Shown: positions 15,320-23,007 of the stretch, piece by piece | How the letters are laid out: each line of letters starts with the position of its first letter | Position numbering within the stretch: the stretch's first letter is position 1 | Assembly: GCA_023665555.1 (NCBI GenBank) | Contig: JAMPDR010000019.1 | Span: 1 to 35,944 of the forward strand | Direction: 5' to 3' | Length of the DNA: 35,944 bases | DNA from: Ruminococcus sp. | Lineage (GTDB): Bacteria; Bacillota; Clostridia; Oscillospirales; Acutalibacteraceae | Notes under the pieces: model-generated | Seen by the model: only the letters and a program-made list of their open reading frames with translations | What the model was told of the DNA's origin: nothing | Database searches by the model: none | Position numbers and translations under genes: made by a program

Positions 15320-16705
15320 ATGAATAAAAAGAAATATCTTAAAGAGAAGATAATTCTGTACTTCTTTAAAATTTTAATTTGCGCATTTTTCACAGGCGGA
15401 ATGTGCTATTGCTGGATGGTGTATTTCAATCCGTTTGTGCCTACTCCGTTCTATCGTTACGGCAACTATCTTATGGCGGTTGTGTTCCTTGCAGTTTATG
15501 TGGGATTTGTTAAGGTTTACGGCGGATTCCTTGTCGGAACATCGCCTGTTTCGGATTTGGTGTTTTCGCAGATAATTGCGATTGCATTTTTGCAGGTGAT
15601 ATCCTATGTTGTGTTCTCACTGCTGAGTTATCGCCTTGTGTCCGTGGTGCCGTTCCTCATAATGTTTGCAATCTTTTCAGCTTTTGCGGTTATATGGTCG
15701 TTTGCGGTTGATTTCGTGTATTACAAAATGCATGCGCCGAAAAAGACTATTGTTGTGTTCAACAATGTTGATTCATATCTTTCGCTCAAAGGTGTGCGAA
15801 GCATGGACAGAAGATTCCGCGTTGTGCGTACTGTGAACTCTGAAAAGACTTCGCTTGAAGAATTGTTTGATTATATGAAAAGTGTTGACGGTGTTTTCCT
15901 TTGCGGTGTGCCGTCCGATTATCGCAATGAAGTTGTTAAGCATTGCATTGCGGTTGGCAAGGTTGCATATATCAAGCCGAAAATTTCCGACACGATAATA
16001 CGCGGAGGCAGAACGATTCAGTTAATGAATATCCCTGTTTATCGCTGCAAAAGAAGTGACACAAGTCTTATCTATCAGTTCGGCAAAAGAGCGGCGGATA
16101 TAGTTTTTTCAATTCTTGCAATTATCATTTTAAGTCCTGTTATGCTGCTTACATCGCTTGCAATTAAACTGGACGATGGCGGCCCTGTGTTCTATAAGCA
16201 GACAAGACTTACCCTCAACGGCAAAAAGTTCAAAATAGTTAAGTTCAGAAGTATGCGCGTTGATGCTGAAAAAGACGGAATTGCAAGACTAGCCAAAGAT
16301 CATGATGACAGAATAACAAAGGTTGGCAGAATCATAAGAAAATGCAGAATAGACGAACTGCCGCAGATTTTTAACATATTGACAGGTTCAATGTCGATAG
16401 TCGGTCCGCGCCCGGAAAGACCTGAAATTGCAAAGGAATATGAAGAAAGCATGCCGGAATTTGCATTGAGATTGCAGGTTAAGGCAGGTCTTACAGGCTA
16501 TGCGCAGGTATACGGAAAATATAACACACCTCCTTATGATAAGGTACAAATGGACTTGATGTATGTTGCAAACCAGTCATTTTTGGAGGACATCAAGCTG
16601 ATTCTTATGACGCTGAAAATCATGTTCATTCCGTCAAGTACAGACGGAATAAGCAATAATCAGATAACAGCGATGAGAAAAGACAATAATGATAATATAA
16701 AATAG
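15320..16705 (+). CDS. Polyprenyl-phosphate sugar-1-phosphate transferase (exopolysaccharide)
   Basis: A 461-residue membrane enzyme that would transfer a hexose-1-phosphate from a nucleotide sugar to undecaprenyl phosphate, starting a surface polysaccharide. Four or five N-terminal helices (to about residue 145) and a soluble CoA-binding-like middle region precede the bacterial sugar-transferase domain (PF02397, about 255-455). Its hallmarks are GGPVFYKQTRLTLNGKKF, KFRSMRVDAE, RKCRIDELPQIFNILTGSM and SIVGPRPERPE. I start at ATG 15320, 7 bases after AAAGAGG; upstream in-frame ATGs at 15287 and 15314 lack a site. It is not inside a recognisable polysaccharide cluster, unusual for this family. 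Confidence 0.88.
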   Translation: MNKKKYLKEKIILYFFKILICAFFTGGMCYCWMVYFNPFVPTPFYRYGNYLMAVVFLAVYVGFVKVYGGFLVGTSPVSDLVFSQIIAIAFLQVISYVVFSLLSYRLVSVVPFLIMFAIFSAFAVIWSFAVDFVYYKMHAPKKTIVVFNNVDSYLSLKGVRSMDRRFRVVRTVNSEKTSLEELFDYMKSVDGVFLCGVPSDYRNEVVKHCIAVGKVAYIKPKISDTIIRGGRTIQLMNIPVYRCKRSDTSLIYQFGKRAADIVFSILAIIILSPVMLLTSLAIKLDDGGPVFYKQTRLTLNGKKFKIVKFRSMRVDAEKDGIARLAKDHDDRITKVGRIIRKCRIDELPQIFNILTGSMSIVGPRPERPEIAKEYEESMPEFALRLQVKAGLTGYAQVYGKYNTPPYDKVQMDLMYVANQSFLEDIKLILMTLKIMFIPSSTDGISNNQITAMRKDNNDNIK

Positions 16706-16710
16706 TGGTA

Positions 16711-16792
16711 GTGGCCACTACGAGGAGTTATTTGCCATGTGTTTCCCCGCCGTAGGCGGGGAAACACAGATTAAACTCCGCATTTGGACACT
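16711..16792. repeat. Palindromic intergenic repeat, copy A
   Basis: A near-palindrome of about 80 bp starts 6 bp after the sugar-transferase stop. The core is a perfect 14-bp stem, TGTGTTTCCCCGCC (16738-16751) with GGCGGGGAAACACA (16755-16768), around a 3-base loop. GGAGTT and AACTCC flank it, with GCCACTACGAG / CATTTGGACAC at the edges. Copy B (28668-28752) is nearly identical; copies C and D are diverged. Confidence 0.8.
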
Positions 16793-16817
16793 CTTAAAAT
16801 AGTTTAGGTGAGGATAA

Positions 16818-17435
16818 ATGAAAGTATTGATTATCAACGGCAGTCCGAGAATCAATGGAAATACTTCGATTGCTGTCAGAGAAATTGAAAAAATATTCAA
16901 GGCGGAAAATATTGATAGTGTTACGATGCAGATCGGAAACAAGGATATTCGTGGCTGCATTGCGTGCGGCAGTTGTGCCGAAACAGGAAAATGCGTGTTC
17001 AATGACGCAGTGAACGAAGCCGCAGAAATCTTTAAAGGTGCTGATGGTCTTATCGTTGCAAGTCCTGTGTATTATGCATCTGCAAACGCAACATTGATTG
17101 CATTTTTGGACAGACTTTTTTACAGCACTGATTTTGATAAAACCATGAAAGTCGGTGCAAGTGTAGTATGCGCAAGAAGAGGCGGTTGTTCATCAACTTT
17201 TGATGAACTCAATAAGTACTTTACAATTTCAAACATGCCGATTGCATCAAGCCAATATTGGAATTCCATTCACGGCAGAGAAAAAGGCGAGGCAGATATG
17301 GATGAAGAGGGTATGCAGACAATGCGTGTGCTTGCAAGAAACATGGCCTTTTTGATGAAGAGCATTGCACTGGGTAAGGAACAATTCGGATTGCCCGAAG
17401 TTGAAGAGCATGCATGGACACACTTCATCAGATGA
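16818..17435 (+). CDS. Flavodoxin-fold NAD(P)H-dependent FMN reductase
   Basis: A 205-residue protein of the NADPH-dependent FMN reductase / iron-sulfur flavoprotein type. MKVLIINGSPRINGNTSIAV is the phosphate-binding start for FMN. CIACGSCAETGKC gives four cysteines; CxxC...C is typical of this family in anaerobes and may hold an Fe-S cluster or a redox disulfide. DGLIVASPVYYASANATL is the second FMN-contact segment. The start has GGTGAGG upstream. The SDR gene begins 14 bp after the stop, so the two are likely cotranscribed. Electron acceptor and substrate are unknown. Confidence 0.87.
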   Translation: MKVLIINGSPRINGNTSIAVREIEKIFKAENIDSVTMQIGNKDIRGCIACGSCAETGKCVFNDAVNEAAEIFKGADGLIVASPVYYASANATLIAFLDRLFYSTDFDKTMKVGASVVCARRGGCSSTFDELNKYFTISNMPIASSQYWNSIHGREKGEADMDEEGMQTMRVLARNMAFLMKSIALGKEQFGLPEVEEHAWTHFIR

Positions 17436-17449
17436 AAGGGTAAACAGAG

Positions 17450-18235
17450 ATGAAAATTGCAGTTATAACAGGTGCAAGCAGCGGAATCGGTCTTGAATGT
17501 GCAAATCTGTTTTCACAAAGCGGATATAAGGTTTATGCACTGAGCAGACGCGGGGGAACAGATGAAAAAATAACGCATATCAAATGCGACGTTACCGATG
17601 AAAAGATGGTCGCAGATGCATTTGCAAAGGTGTTTGCCGCAGAGGGCAGAATAGACGTTCTTGTTAACAACGCAGGTTTCGGTATTTCCGGCGCAATTGA
17701 ATTCACTGAACTTGAACAGGCCAAGAAACAGCTTGATGTGAATTTCTTCGGATGTTTCAACTGTTGCAAGGCTGTTATCGGATATATGCGTCAGAACAAA
17801 GGCGGCAGGATAGTCAACATCAGTTCAATGGCGGCGCCGCTTGCAATTCCGTTTCAGGCATTTTATTCAGCTTCAAAGGCGGCAATTAATTCGTTGACGC
17901 TTGCTCTTGCAAATGAAGTCAAACCGTTTGGAATCACCGTTTGCGCTCTCATGCCGGGTGACGTGAAAACGTCGTTCACTGCTGTCAGAGAGAAAGAGAT
18001 GGCAGGAGATGAGTTCTATGGCGAAACAATCAAAAAGAGTGTTGCCGCTATGGAAAAGGACGAGCAAAACGGAATGTCGGCGCAGTCAATTGCAAAGGCT
18101 GTTTTGCGCCTTGCAGAGAAAAAGCACGTTAAACCACTTTCAACAACAGGTGCGCAATATAAGCTGTTTGCAGTACTTTCCAAAATATTGCCTATCAGTG
18201 TTATTAATAAAATTGTGGGAAAGATATATACATAA
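17450..18235 (+). CDS. Short-chain dehydrogenase/reductase
   Basis: A 261-residue classical SDR. The cofactor motif is TGASSGIG at residues 7-14, NNAG follows near 83-86, the catalytic Ser is in NISSM, and YSASK gives the Tyr/Lys pair. A basic residue after the second strand (SRRGG) favours NADP(H). The long C-terminal part, about residues 190-261, extends past the core and ends in a basic/hydrophobic segment. AAAGGG is a modest ribosome binding site 11 bases upstream. It follows the flavodoxin-like gene closely. Substrate is unknown. Confidence 0.88.
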   Translation: MKIAVITGASSGIGLECANLFSQSGYKVYALSRRGGTDEKITHIKCDVTDEKMVADAFAKVFAAEGRIDVLVNNAGFGISGAIEFTELEQAKKQLDVNFFGCFNCCKAVIGYMRQNKGGRIVNISSMAAPLAIPFQAFYSASKAAINSLTLALANEVKPFGITVCALMPGDVKTSFTAVREKEMAGDEFYGETIKKSVAAMEKDEQNGMSAQSIAKAVLRLAEKKHVKPLSTTGAQYKLFAVLSKILPISVINKIVGKIYT

Positions 18236-18237
18236 TA

Positions 18238-18476
18238 ATTAGGAATTAGGAATTAGGAGTGAGGAATGATGCGGGCGGGTTATGCAAGGCTTGAAGCTTT
18301 TGTCCGCAGAGTTAAATTGTTGCTTTCTTTATATTGTATTTTGCTGAAATATATTATTATAATTTACAATTTTTAGTTAGTATATAATGTTCTGTCGCGG
18401 GTGAAAAGTCAAAAATTGACGATATTTTCTTCGCGACTGCACTTATTCACTATTCCTTATTACCTATTACTTTATA
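18238..18476. repeat. MITE-like intergenic stretch with rough inverted ends
   Basis: No gene is seen between 18236 and 18530. The left end (AATTAGGAATTAGGAATTAG, then GAGTGAGGAAT) is roughly inverted at the right end (CACTATTCCTTATTACCTAT). Near the right, GTCGCG (about 18395) and CGCGAC (about 18433) close an imperfect hairpin containing TCAA/TTGA. Similar text occurs at about 10240, 32640 and 35860. The match is loose, so this is a candidate remnant only. Confidence 0.35.
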
Positions 18477-18530
18477 TGACGCTTCACTAACGTTATGATT
18501 AAAACAATGATTCTGAATGGTGGTGTTGAT

Positions 18531-19502
18531 ATGGTCGACAGATATTTTGAACAGAAATTTATCGAAAAAAGAGAAATAAGACAACTCGGTTTTCTTACCG
18601 GTTCGGCATTGATTTGCTATATATTGCTGCAAGATGTTTTTGCGTTGTTTATGAGAGCCGTTGGATTGCTGGATGCCTATATAAACAACGCTTTGTTGCA
18701 AACAGGTATTGATATTATTTTTTCAGTGGTGGATATTCTCGTACCGTTTATGATTTTCGGCAGACTGATGAAAAAGCAAACAGGTATTGCCGAAAGTGTA
18801 CCGCTAAGTAAGCCTAAAGATAAAACTCTTGCAATTCTTGCTGTGCCGGCAGGCCTCGGACTTTGCATGGCGGCAAATGTTATTACTACATATATAGTAG
18901 TGATAATTCAGAGTTTCGGATGTGAATTGTCATCTCCCGATTTGCCGAATCCGCAGGGCGCATTTGGATTTGTACTCTCGTTTGTCAGAGTTGCCGTGAT
19001 TGCCGCAATGGTTGAGGAAATATCACTTCGCGGATATGTAATGCAGCCGCTGAGAAAATACGGTGATAATTTTGCAATTGTTATGTCAGCGTGTGCGTTC
19101 GGTTTGATGCATTGCAATCTCGTTCAGGCACCGTTTGCACTCATTGCAGGAATAGGCTTGGGATATATTTGCATTAAAACAAACAGCATGTGGCTCACAA
19201 TAATCATTCACTCACTTAATAATGCCTTCTCAATAGGATTGTCATATCTGCTCGACTCAAAAATTCTCAGTGAGAACGTTGTAGGTTTGCTTAATAGTAT
19301 AATGATTTACGGTTTGATAATTATAGGTATACCATGTTTACTTGCATTTATAAGGCGCGCAAGAACGGTATCCCCATCATACAACGGTTCTTCAACGCTT
19401 AGTAACGGTGAAAAGGTAGCCGCATATATCGGAAATCCGACGATGATTGTTGCAATTGTTTTCATGCTTTATTTCACTGCTCAGTATATTTCAAGGCGGT
19501 GA
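18531..19502 (+). CDS. CPBP-family intramembrane metalloprotease
   Basis: A 323-residue polytopic protein of the CPBP (CAAX prenyl protease 2/Abi, Rce1-like) family. The catalytic motifs are EEISLRG (EExxxR), FGLMH and WLTIIIHSLNNAF (histidine and asparagine). About seven or eight hydrophobic segments surround them. Bacterial members process peptides or confer self-immunity to bacteriocins; no peptide gene is adjacent, so the role is open. I start at ATG 18531 behind GGTGGTG; the ATG at 18495 lacks a site. tadA begins 4 bp after its stop, so the two share a transcript. Confidence 0.85.
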   Translation: MVDRYFEQKFIEKREIRQLGFLTGSALICYILLQDVFALFMRAVGLLDAYINNALLQTGIDIIFSVVDILVPFMIFGRLMKKQTGIAESVPLSKPKDKTLAILAVPAGLGLCMAANVITTYIVVIIQSFGCELSSPDLPNPQGAFGFVLSFVRVAVIAAMVEEISLRGYVMQPLRKYGDNFAIVMSACAFGLMHCNLVQAPFALIAGIGLGYICIKTNSMWLTIIIHSLNNAFSIGLSYLLDSKILSENVVGLLNSIMIYGLIIIGIPCLLAFIRRARTVSPSYNGSSTLSNGEKVAAYIGNPTMIVAIVFMLYFTAQYISRR

Positions 19503-19506
19503 GATA

Positions 19507-19950
19507 ATGGAGAAAAGTTCTTTCATGAAACAAGCACTTGCACTTGCAAAGGCGGCAGGTGAGCGCGGCGAGGTTCCTGTTGGTGCAGTGGTTGTGCACA
19601 ACGGCATGATAATAGGCAGGGGCAGTAACAAGCGAGAAAACGAAAAAAACGCAGTTGCACATGCTGAAATTGAGGCAATATCGCAAGCATGCGAAACTAT
19701 AGGTTCATGGCGGCTTCACGAGTGTGAGATGTATGTTACCCTTGAACCGTGCCCAATGTGTTCGGGTGCAATAATCAATTCAAGGATTCGTAGGGTGATT
19801 TTCGGAGCGTATGATGAAAAAGGCGGAGCATGTGTGAGTTTGATGAACATGTTCGATTATCCGTTTAATCACAAGCCGCAAATAATCGGCGGTTATATGG
19901 AAGAAGAGTGCCGAAAAGTTTTGACTGAGTTTTTTGATGGATTGAGATAA
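19507..19950 (+). CDS. tadA: tRNA-specific adenosine-34 deaminase
   Basis: A 147-residue zinc deaminase that converts adenosine 34 of tRNA-Arg(ACG) to inosine. The zinc site is visible as HAEIEAI (His plus catalytic Glu) and PCPMCSGAIINSR (two Cys). GRGSNKREN and RRVIFGAYDEKGGACVSLMN are typical TadA blocks and separate it from cytidine or guanine deaminases. The start at 19507 lies behind GGCGGTGAG, overlapping the end of the CPBP gene. The frame is open further upstream, but that sequence is the CPBP reading in another frame. A terminator follows directly. Confidence 0.93.
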   Translation: MEKSSFMKQALALAKAAGERGEVPVGAVVVHNGMIIGRGSNKRENEKNAVAHAEIEAISQACETIGSWRLHECEMYVTLEPCPMCSGAIINSRIRRVIFGAYDEKGGACVSLMNMFDYPFNHKPQIIGGYMEEECRKVLTEFFDGLR

Positions 19951-19981
19951 AAAGCAGACAGAGTTTTTTTCTGCCTGCTTT
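19951..19981. terminator. Terminator between tadA and the minus-strand SLOG gene
   Basis: AAAGCAGACAGA (19951-19962) pairs with TCTGCCTGCTTT (19970-19981), one mismatch. The plus strand continues ATTTTTC and the minus strand TTTTATC, so it can stop both convergent operons. Confidence 0.75.
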
Positions 19982-20330
19982 ATTTTTCAATTTTTGGTTC
20001 GTCTGTTAATATTATGGTAATCCTTTTATTCATCTTTTTACAATTATCGATTACATGCTTTGTACCTCGTGACTTTCCATCCCAAAAGGCTATAACTTCA
20101 TCAGAATATTCAATGATTTCAATATTTCTTATCAATGGTGCTCGGCGTCCATATTTACTGTAGTCAGGCAAAAATTCTGTAAGTTTTAAGTTGTGTTTTT
20201 CAGCATATAATCGTGCGCAGCTGTCAACACCATGTGCGCCGCCTGAAACGATTTCAGTAATGTTATCCGGCAAGTATTTATCGAGATTGTTTATTACAAT
20301 ATTTCGTGAGCCTATAATTGCAATTTTCAT
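19980..20330 (-). CDS. SLOG-domain protein (DUF2493-like)
   Basis: A 116-residue single-domain protein. MKIAIIGSRNI, then EIVSGGAHGVDSCARLYAEK and IRNIEIIEYSDEVIAFWDGK match the DUF2493/YspA branch of the SLOG (SMF/DprA-LOG) superfamily, a Rossmann-like fold thought to sense or process nucleotide derivatives. These occur in prophage, defence and stress loci; the exact function is unknown. The start has GAGGTGC upstream and sits 10 bp after the stop of the HTH gene on the same strand, so the pair is an operon. Confidence 0.8.
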   Translation of the reverse strand: MKIAIIGSRNIVINNLDKYLPDNITEIVSGGAHGVDSCARLYAEKHNLKLTEFLPDYSKYGRRAPLIRNIEIIEYSDEVIAFWDGKSRGTKHVIDNCKKMNKRITIILTDEPKIEK

Positions 20331-20340
20331 TTAATGCACC

Positions 20341-20580
20341 TCATTTTGATAAGATAAAAGCATGGTATTCAAGTAAGTCACCGGGAGTGCATTCAAGCAC
20401 ATAGCATAATCTTGCGAGCACGTCTAAGTCTATACGCTGAATTTTTCCCTTGCAGTAGTTATTGAGTTGCGTACGCTGTATTTCAGCTTTGAAAGCAATT
20501 TTATTTTTGCTCAGTCCACTTTTATCAATCATTTCGTTCAACGTAAGTGCAACTTCACCATATTGTTCGTTCATCATCAT
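20341..20580 (-). CDS. Cro/C1-type helix-turn-helix regulator
   Basis: A 79-residue protein that is essentially one XRE/Cro-C1 (HTH_26-like) domain. LNEMIDKSGLSKNKIAFKAE, then IQRTQLNNYCKGKIQRIDLD, gives the helix-turn-helix, and VLARLCYVLECTPGDLLEY is the family's usual end. Several ATGs follow one another; I choose 20580 because AGGTGG lies 8 bases upstream, whereas the ATG at 20586 and the GTG at 20590-20592 overlap that site. Upstream lie an extended -10-like TGCTATAAT at 20609-20601, close to the ribosome binding site, and TTGTCA/TATACG further back. It probably regulates itself and the SLOG gene. Confidence 0.8.
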   Translation of the reverse strand: MMMNEQYGEVALTLNEMIDKSGLSKNKIAFKAEIQRTQLNNYCKGKIQRIDLDVLARLCYVLECTPGDLLEYHAFILSK

Positions 20581-20651
20581 GAACATCACCACCTGATATA
20601 ATTATAGCAATGTAACATTTAAAAATATAGTTGCATAATATCGTATAATGT

Positions 20652-20770
20652 GTTGACTATTCCTGACAAGAATACTAATATAATTATACCTGTGGGTTTA
20701 TACAGGTATAATTATTTTGAAAATAAAGATTGACCGTTTGAACATAGAGTTCAAGCGGTCTTTTGATATT
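20652..20770 (+). ncRNA. Possible small RNA between HTH and toxin-antitoxin operons
   Basis: On the plus strand TTGACT and TAATAT (about 20653-20680) with a 17-base spacer form a promoter. It is followed by a perfect 14-bp stem, ATAATTATACCTGT (20680-20693) / ACAGGTATAATTAT (20702-20715), and a second hairpin with a T-run at 20732-20764. A transcript of about 80 nt would result. The first stem overlaps the -10 box, so it could instead be an operator, and the second can end the minus-strand operon. Confidence 0.3.
20732..20760. terminator. Terminator of the Panacea/MazF-like operon
   Basis: GACCGTTTGAAC (20732-20743) and GTTCAAGCGGTC (20749-20760) form a 12-bp stem with one wobble or mismatch. 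The plus strand continues TTTTGATATTT and the minus strand AATCTTTATTTTC. Confidence 0.6.
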
Positions 20771-20842
20771 TATCTGCAATAAAATAGCCGACAATTAATA
20801 CGACTATTATTTTTACTACACAGGTTAATTGTTTTAAAGCTG

Positions 20843-21151
20843 TCAGTTCATTAACAGCTGTTCTAGTGACACAATATCTGCTAAGTCCAGTTTACCTATA
20901 CGTTTTATAATTTCAGAAGGATGTAATCTAAGTGTTTTACTAATTCTGACTACGGTTGGTTTTCTAAGACCTGCTTCTTTCCAGTTCCTCAGAGCATATT
21001 CGCCTTTGCGCGGAGATTGACTTGTCATCTTTAAACATTCTATCGGAACAAAGTTTCCGTCTTGCAATATGAGAACAGGACGTATTTTACTTTCGTCAAT
21101 ATCTTCAAATTTAACATTTGCAAGATAGATTTCCCACTTCTTAAAATCCAT
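20843..21151 (-). CDS. MazF/PemK-like type II toxin
   Basis: A 102-residue protein resembling the MazF/PemK-Kid endoribonuclease fold: WEIYLANVKFEDIDESKIRP, then VLILQDGN, a middle KMTSQSPRKGEYAL segment, and KPTVVRISKTLRLHPSEIIK near the end. The KIRPVLIL stretch is the typical second strand with the conserved Arg-Pro. Such toxins cut mRNA at short motifs. The start at 21151 is chosen because the earlier ATG (21172) would make the GGAGGAG ribosome binding site part of the protein. It starts 2 bp after the Panacea gene on the same strand, antitoxin first. RNase activity is inferred, since similarity to classic MazF is moderate. Confidence 0.7.
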   Translation of the reverse strand: MDFKKWEIYLANVKFEDIDESKIRPVLILQDGNFVPIECLKMTSQSPRKGEYALRNWKEAGLRKPTVVRISKTLRLHPSEIIKRIGKLDLADIVSLEQLLMN

Positions 21152-21153
21152 CG

Positions 21154-21687
21154 TTAAAGATACTCCTCCCATTCGGCATCTTCCGAACTGTCGTACCAGT
21201 CATTGGGGAGCACATCAACAATTTCAGAATTAACAGTAAGTCTTTTCACCGGATTTGCATTGAAGTAGCTAATCATTTCGTTTCTTGTGATTATGCTGTT
21301 GCCCGATTCCATTGCATTACTCCACGGAGTACCTGCTTTATGTGTCATGGCAACAAGGGCTGTGGCAGTATATTTGCCGTATTCTCGCATAACGTCAAGC
21401 AGTGTTTCGAGTTCTTCACCGTTCAGTGCGTTGGGAGCAAAATCATCATCTACTGTTTCAATTGCAGAACTTCCGCAAACTTTATATTTGCGATATATTT
21501 CTGAAACAACAGGACCGTATTTCCATGCTTCAATGTCAGCATCAAAAAGCGGTTCTCCTGTTCTTGAAAGGTGACAACCTTGTGCATAAAACAGTAACTT
21601 ATTCAATTTCAAATTAGTCATAAAATCTTCATCAATTTGTTTTGATACATAGATAAAAAAATTTGCAGCATTGTTTACGCTTATCAT
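21154..21687 (-). CDS. Panacea-domain (DUF4065) antitoxin
   Basis: A 177-residue protein of the Panacea/SocA-like DUF4065 family. ANFFIYVSKQ, LKLNKLLFYAQGCHLSRTGE and PLFDADIEAWKYGPVVSEIY are family hallmarks; HKAGTPWSNAM lies in the last third. Panacea proteins are antitoxins that pair with many unrelated toxins; the MazF-like gene just downstream is the natural partner. GGGAGG lies 7 bases upstream of the start. The acidic C-terminus (DSSEDAEWEEYL) could be the toxin-blocking tail. Upstream, two copies of CAAGGTA (21748-21761) are a possible operator. Confidence 0.85.
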   Translation of the reverse strand: MISVNNAANFFIYVSKQIDEDFMTNLKLNKLLFYAQGCHLSRTGEPLFDADIEAWKYGPVVSEIYRKYKVCGSSAIETVDDDFAPNALNGEELETLLDVMREYGKYTATALVAMTHKAGTPWSNAMESGNSIITRNEMISYFNANPVKRLTVNSEIVDVLPNDWYDSSEDAEWEEYL

Positions 21688-21954
21688 GATATATCCTCCC
21701 TTTTCAAGATTTTTTGAAAATATTAATAATTTGAAATCTCAAAAAAACAAGGTACAAGGTACTAGTTTCGCCATATTGCCCCAAAATCCTTCGTTTTAGA
21801 CAATCAGACGATAAAATTTGCACCGTCTTTACACTTCGCGTTTTTCGAGATTCCCAATTGCATTAATTAAAATCTCCCTATATTTATTATATACTAAATA
21901 ATCTAAAAAATCAACTGTCGTATTTAGCGATAAAGATTGAAGATAGCTGTTAAA
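21688..21954. other. Upstream region of the Panacea operon
   Basis: No gene is seen. A direct repeat CAAGGTACAAGGTA lies at 21748-21761, and GAGATT/AATCTC (about 21848-21875) can pair. The minus strand has a T/A-rich stretch (TTAGTATATAATAAA near 21900) that could be a promoter for the toxin-antitoxin operon. Confidence 0.3.
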
Positions 21955-21979
21955 AAGAGCGACTGAAACAGCCGCTCTT
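21955..21979 (-). terminator. Terminator of the rpmH-jag operon
   Basis: AAGAGCG (21955-21961) and CGCTCTT (21973-21979) form a stem that continues with CTG/CAG after one mismatch. On the minus strand it ends in TTTTTAAC. It begins 8 bp after the jag stop. Confidence 0.75.
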
Positions 21980-21986
21980 AAATCAT

Positions 21987-22973
21987 TTAGTTGATTTTAC
22001 CATAGAGTGAAACACCTGCTGCACCTGCGTCGGTTTTCGGTGCTCTTTGCGGAGCATCTCGTCTTGGTGCATTGTTGTTGTTTCTGCGACGATTATTGTT
22101 ATTTGGGCGACCGCCGCGTCCTCTGTTGTTGTATCCACCCTTTGACGGATGTGTCGGTTTAACGCCATCTTCAAGAGAAATAACAACTCTTCTGTCGGAA
22201 TCAGAACCGACTGAATATGAAGTTACACCCTCAATTGACTGAACCGTTGTATGAATGATTCTTCTTTCATATGGATTCATCGGCTCAAAAGTGAAGTTTC
22301 TGCCATATTTGAGAACTTTTGAAGCATTCTTCTTTGCAAGTTCTGAAAGGGTTTGTTTTCTCTTTTCACGATAATTTCCTATGTTAAGTGAAATTCTTGA
22401 GAAGTCACCTTCGGCCTTTTTCCTGTTTGCAGCAAGTCTTGTAAGATATTGAATTGAGTCGAGCGTTTCACCTCTTCTGCCAATAACAATACCATAGTCA
22501 TCACCGCAGTCAAGTTCAATAATTACCTCGTTGTCTGCACTCTTGAAGGCTTCAATGTTAACGCTGTTTACGCCCATACCCTTGATGATAGATGTAAGGT
22601 AATCAACAGCTGCTTTTAAGCCTTGGTTTGATTCAACGTCAACCTTTTCAAGTTTTGCAGGTTCCGCAGATACTGCTTTTGCTTCGGCTTTCGGCTCAGG
22701 TTTTTTCTCTGCTTTAGGGGCAGGAGTTGCCTTCTTAGGCTGAGCAGACTTCGGAGCAGGAGCAACTTTCTTTTCAGACTTAACCTCGTCGGGCACTTCA
22801 TAATATGCTCTTACCTTTGCAGGAGCACCGCCGAAAAGTCCGAGAACTTTTTTCTTTTGGCGTTCAATTACGTCAAACTTAACGTCTGCATCAAGCGGAG
22901 CACCAAGAGCAGCCTTTGCATTTGCAACTGCCTCGTTAACATCTGCGCCTGTTGCAATGGCTTCTTTGATCAT
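21987..22973 (-). CDS. jag: RNA-binding protein Jag/KhpB
   Basis: A 328-residue RNA-binding protein of the SpoIIIJ-associated (Jag/KhpB) family, involved in cell-division and cell-shape control in Gram-positives. Order: Jag_N domain (about 1-55, KKVLGLFGGAPAKVRAYYEV), a Lys/Pro/Ala-rich linker (about 60-120), a KH domain (about 125-205, DCGDDYGIVIGRRGETLDSI), an R3H domain (about 210-275, PYERRIIHTTVQ), and an unusual Gly/Arg/Asn-rich tail (NNRGRGGRPNNNNRRRNNNN) that may add RNA affinity. I start at 22973 with GGTGGTGAT upstream; the open frame to 22985 overlaps that site. It ends the rpmH-rnpA-yidD-yidC-jag operon. Confidence 0.93.
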   Translation of the reverse strand: MIKEAIATGADVNEAVANAKAALGAPLDADVKFDVIERQKKKVLGLFGGAPAKVRAYYEVPDEVKSEKKVAPAPKSAQPKKATPAPKAEKKPEPKAEAKAVSAEPAKLEKVDVESNQGLKAAVDYLTSIIKGMGVNSVNIEAFKSADNEVIIELDCGDDYGIVIGRRGETLDSIQYLTRLAANRKKAEGDFSRISLNIGNYREKRKQTLSELAKKNASKVLKYGRNFTFEPMNPYERRIIHTTVQSIEGVTSYSVGSDSDRRVVISLEDGVKPTHPSKGGYNNRGRGGRPNNNNRRRNNNNAPRRDAPQRAPKTDAGAAGVSLYGKIN

Positions 22974-23007
22974 GTATATCACCACCGTTATTTACAAATT
23001 AAATGTT

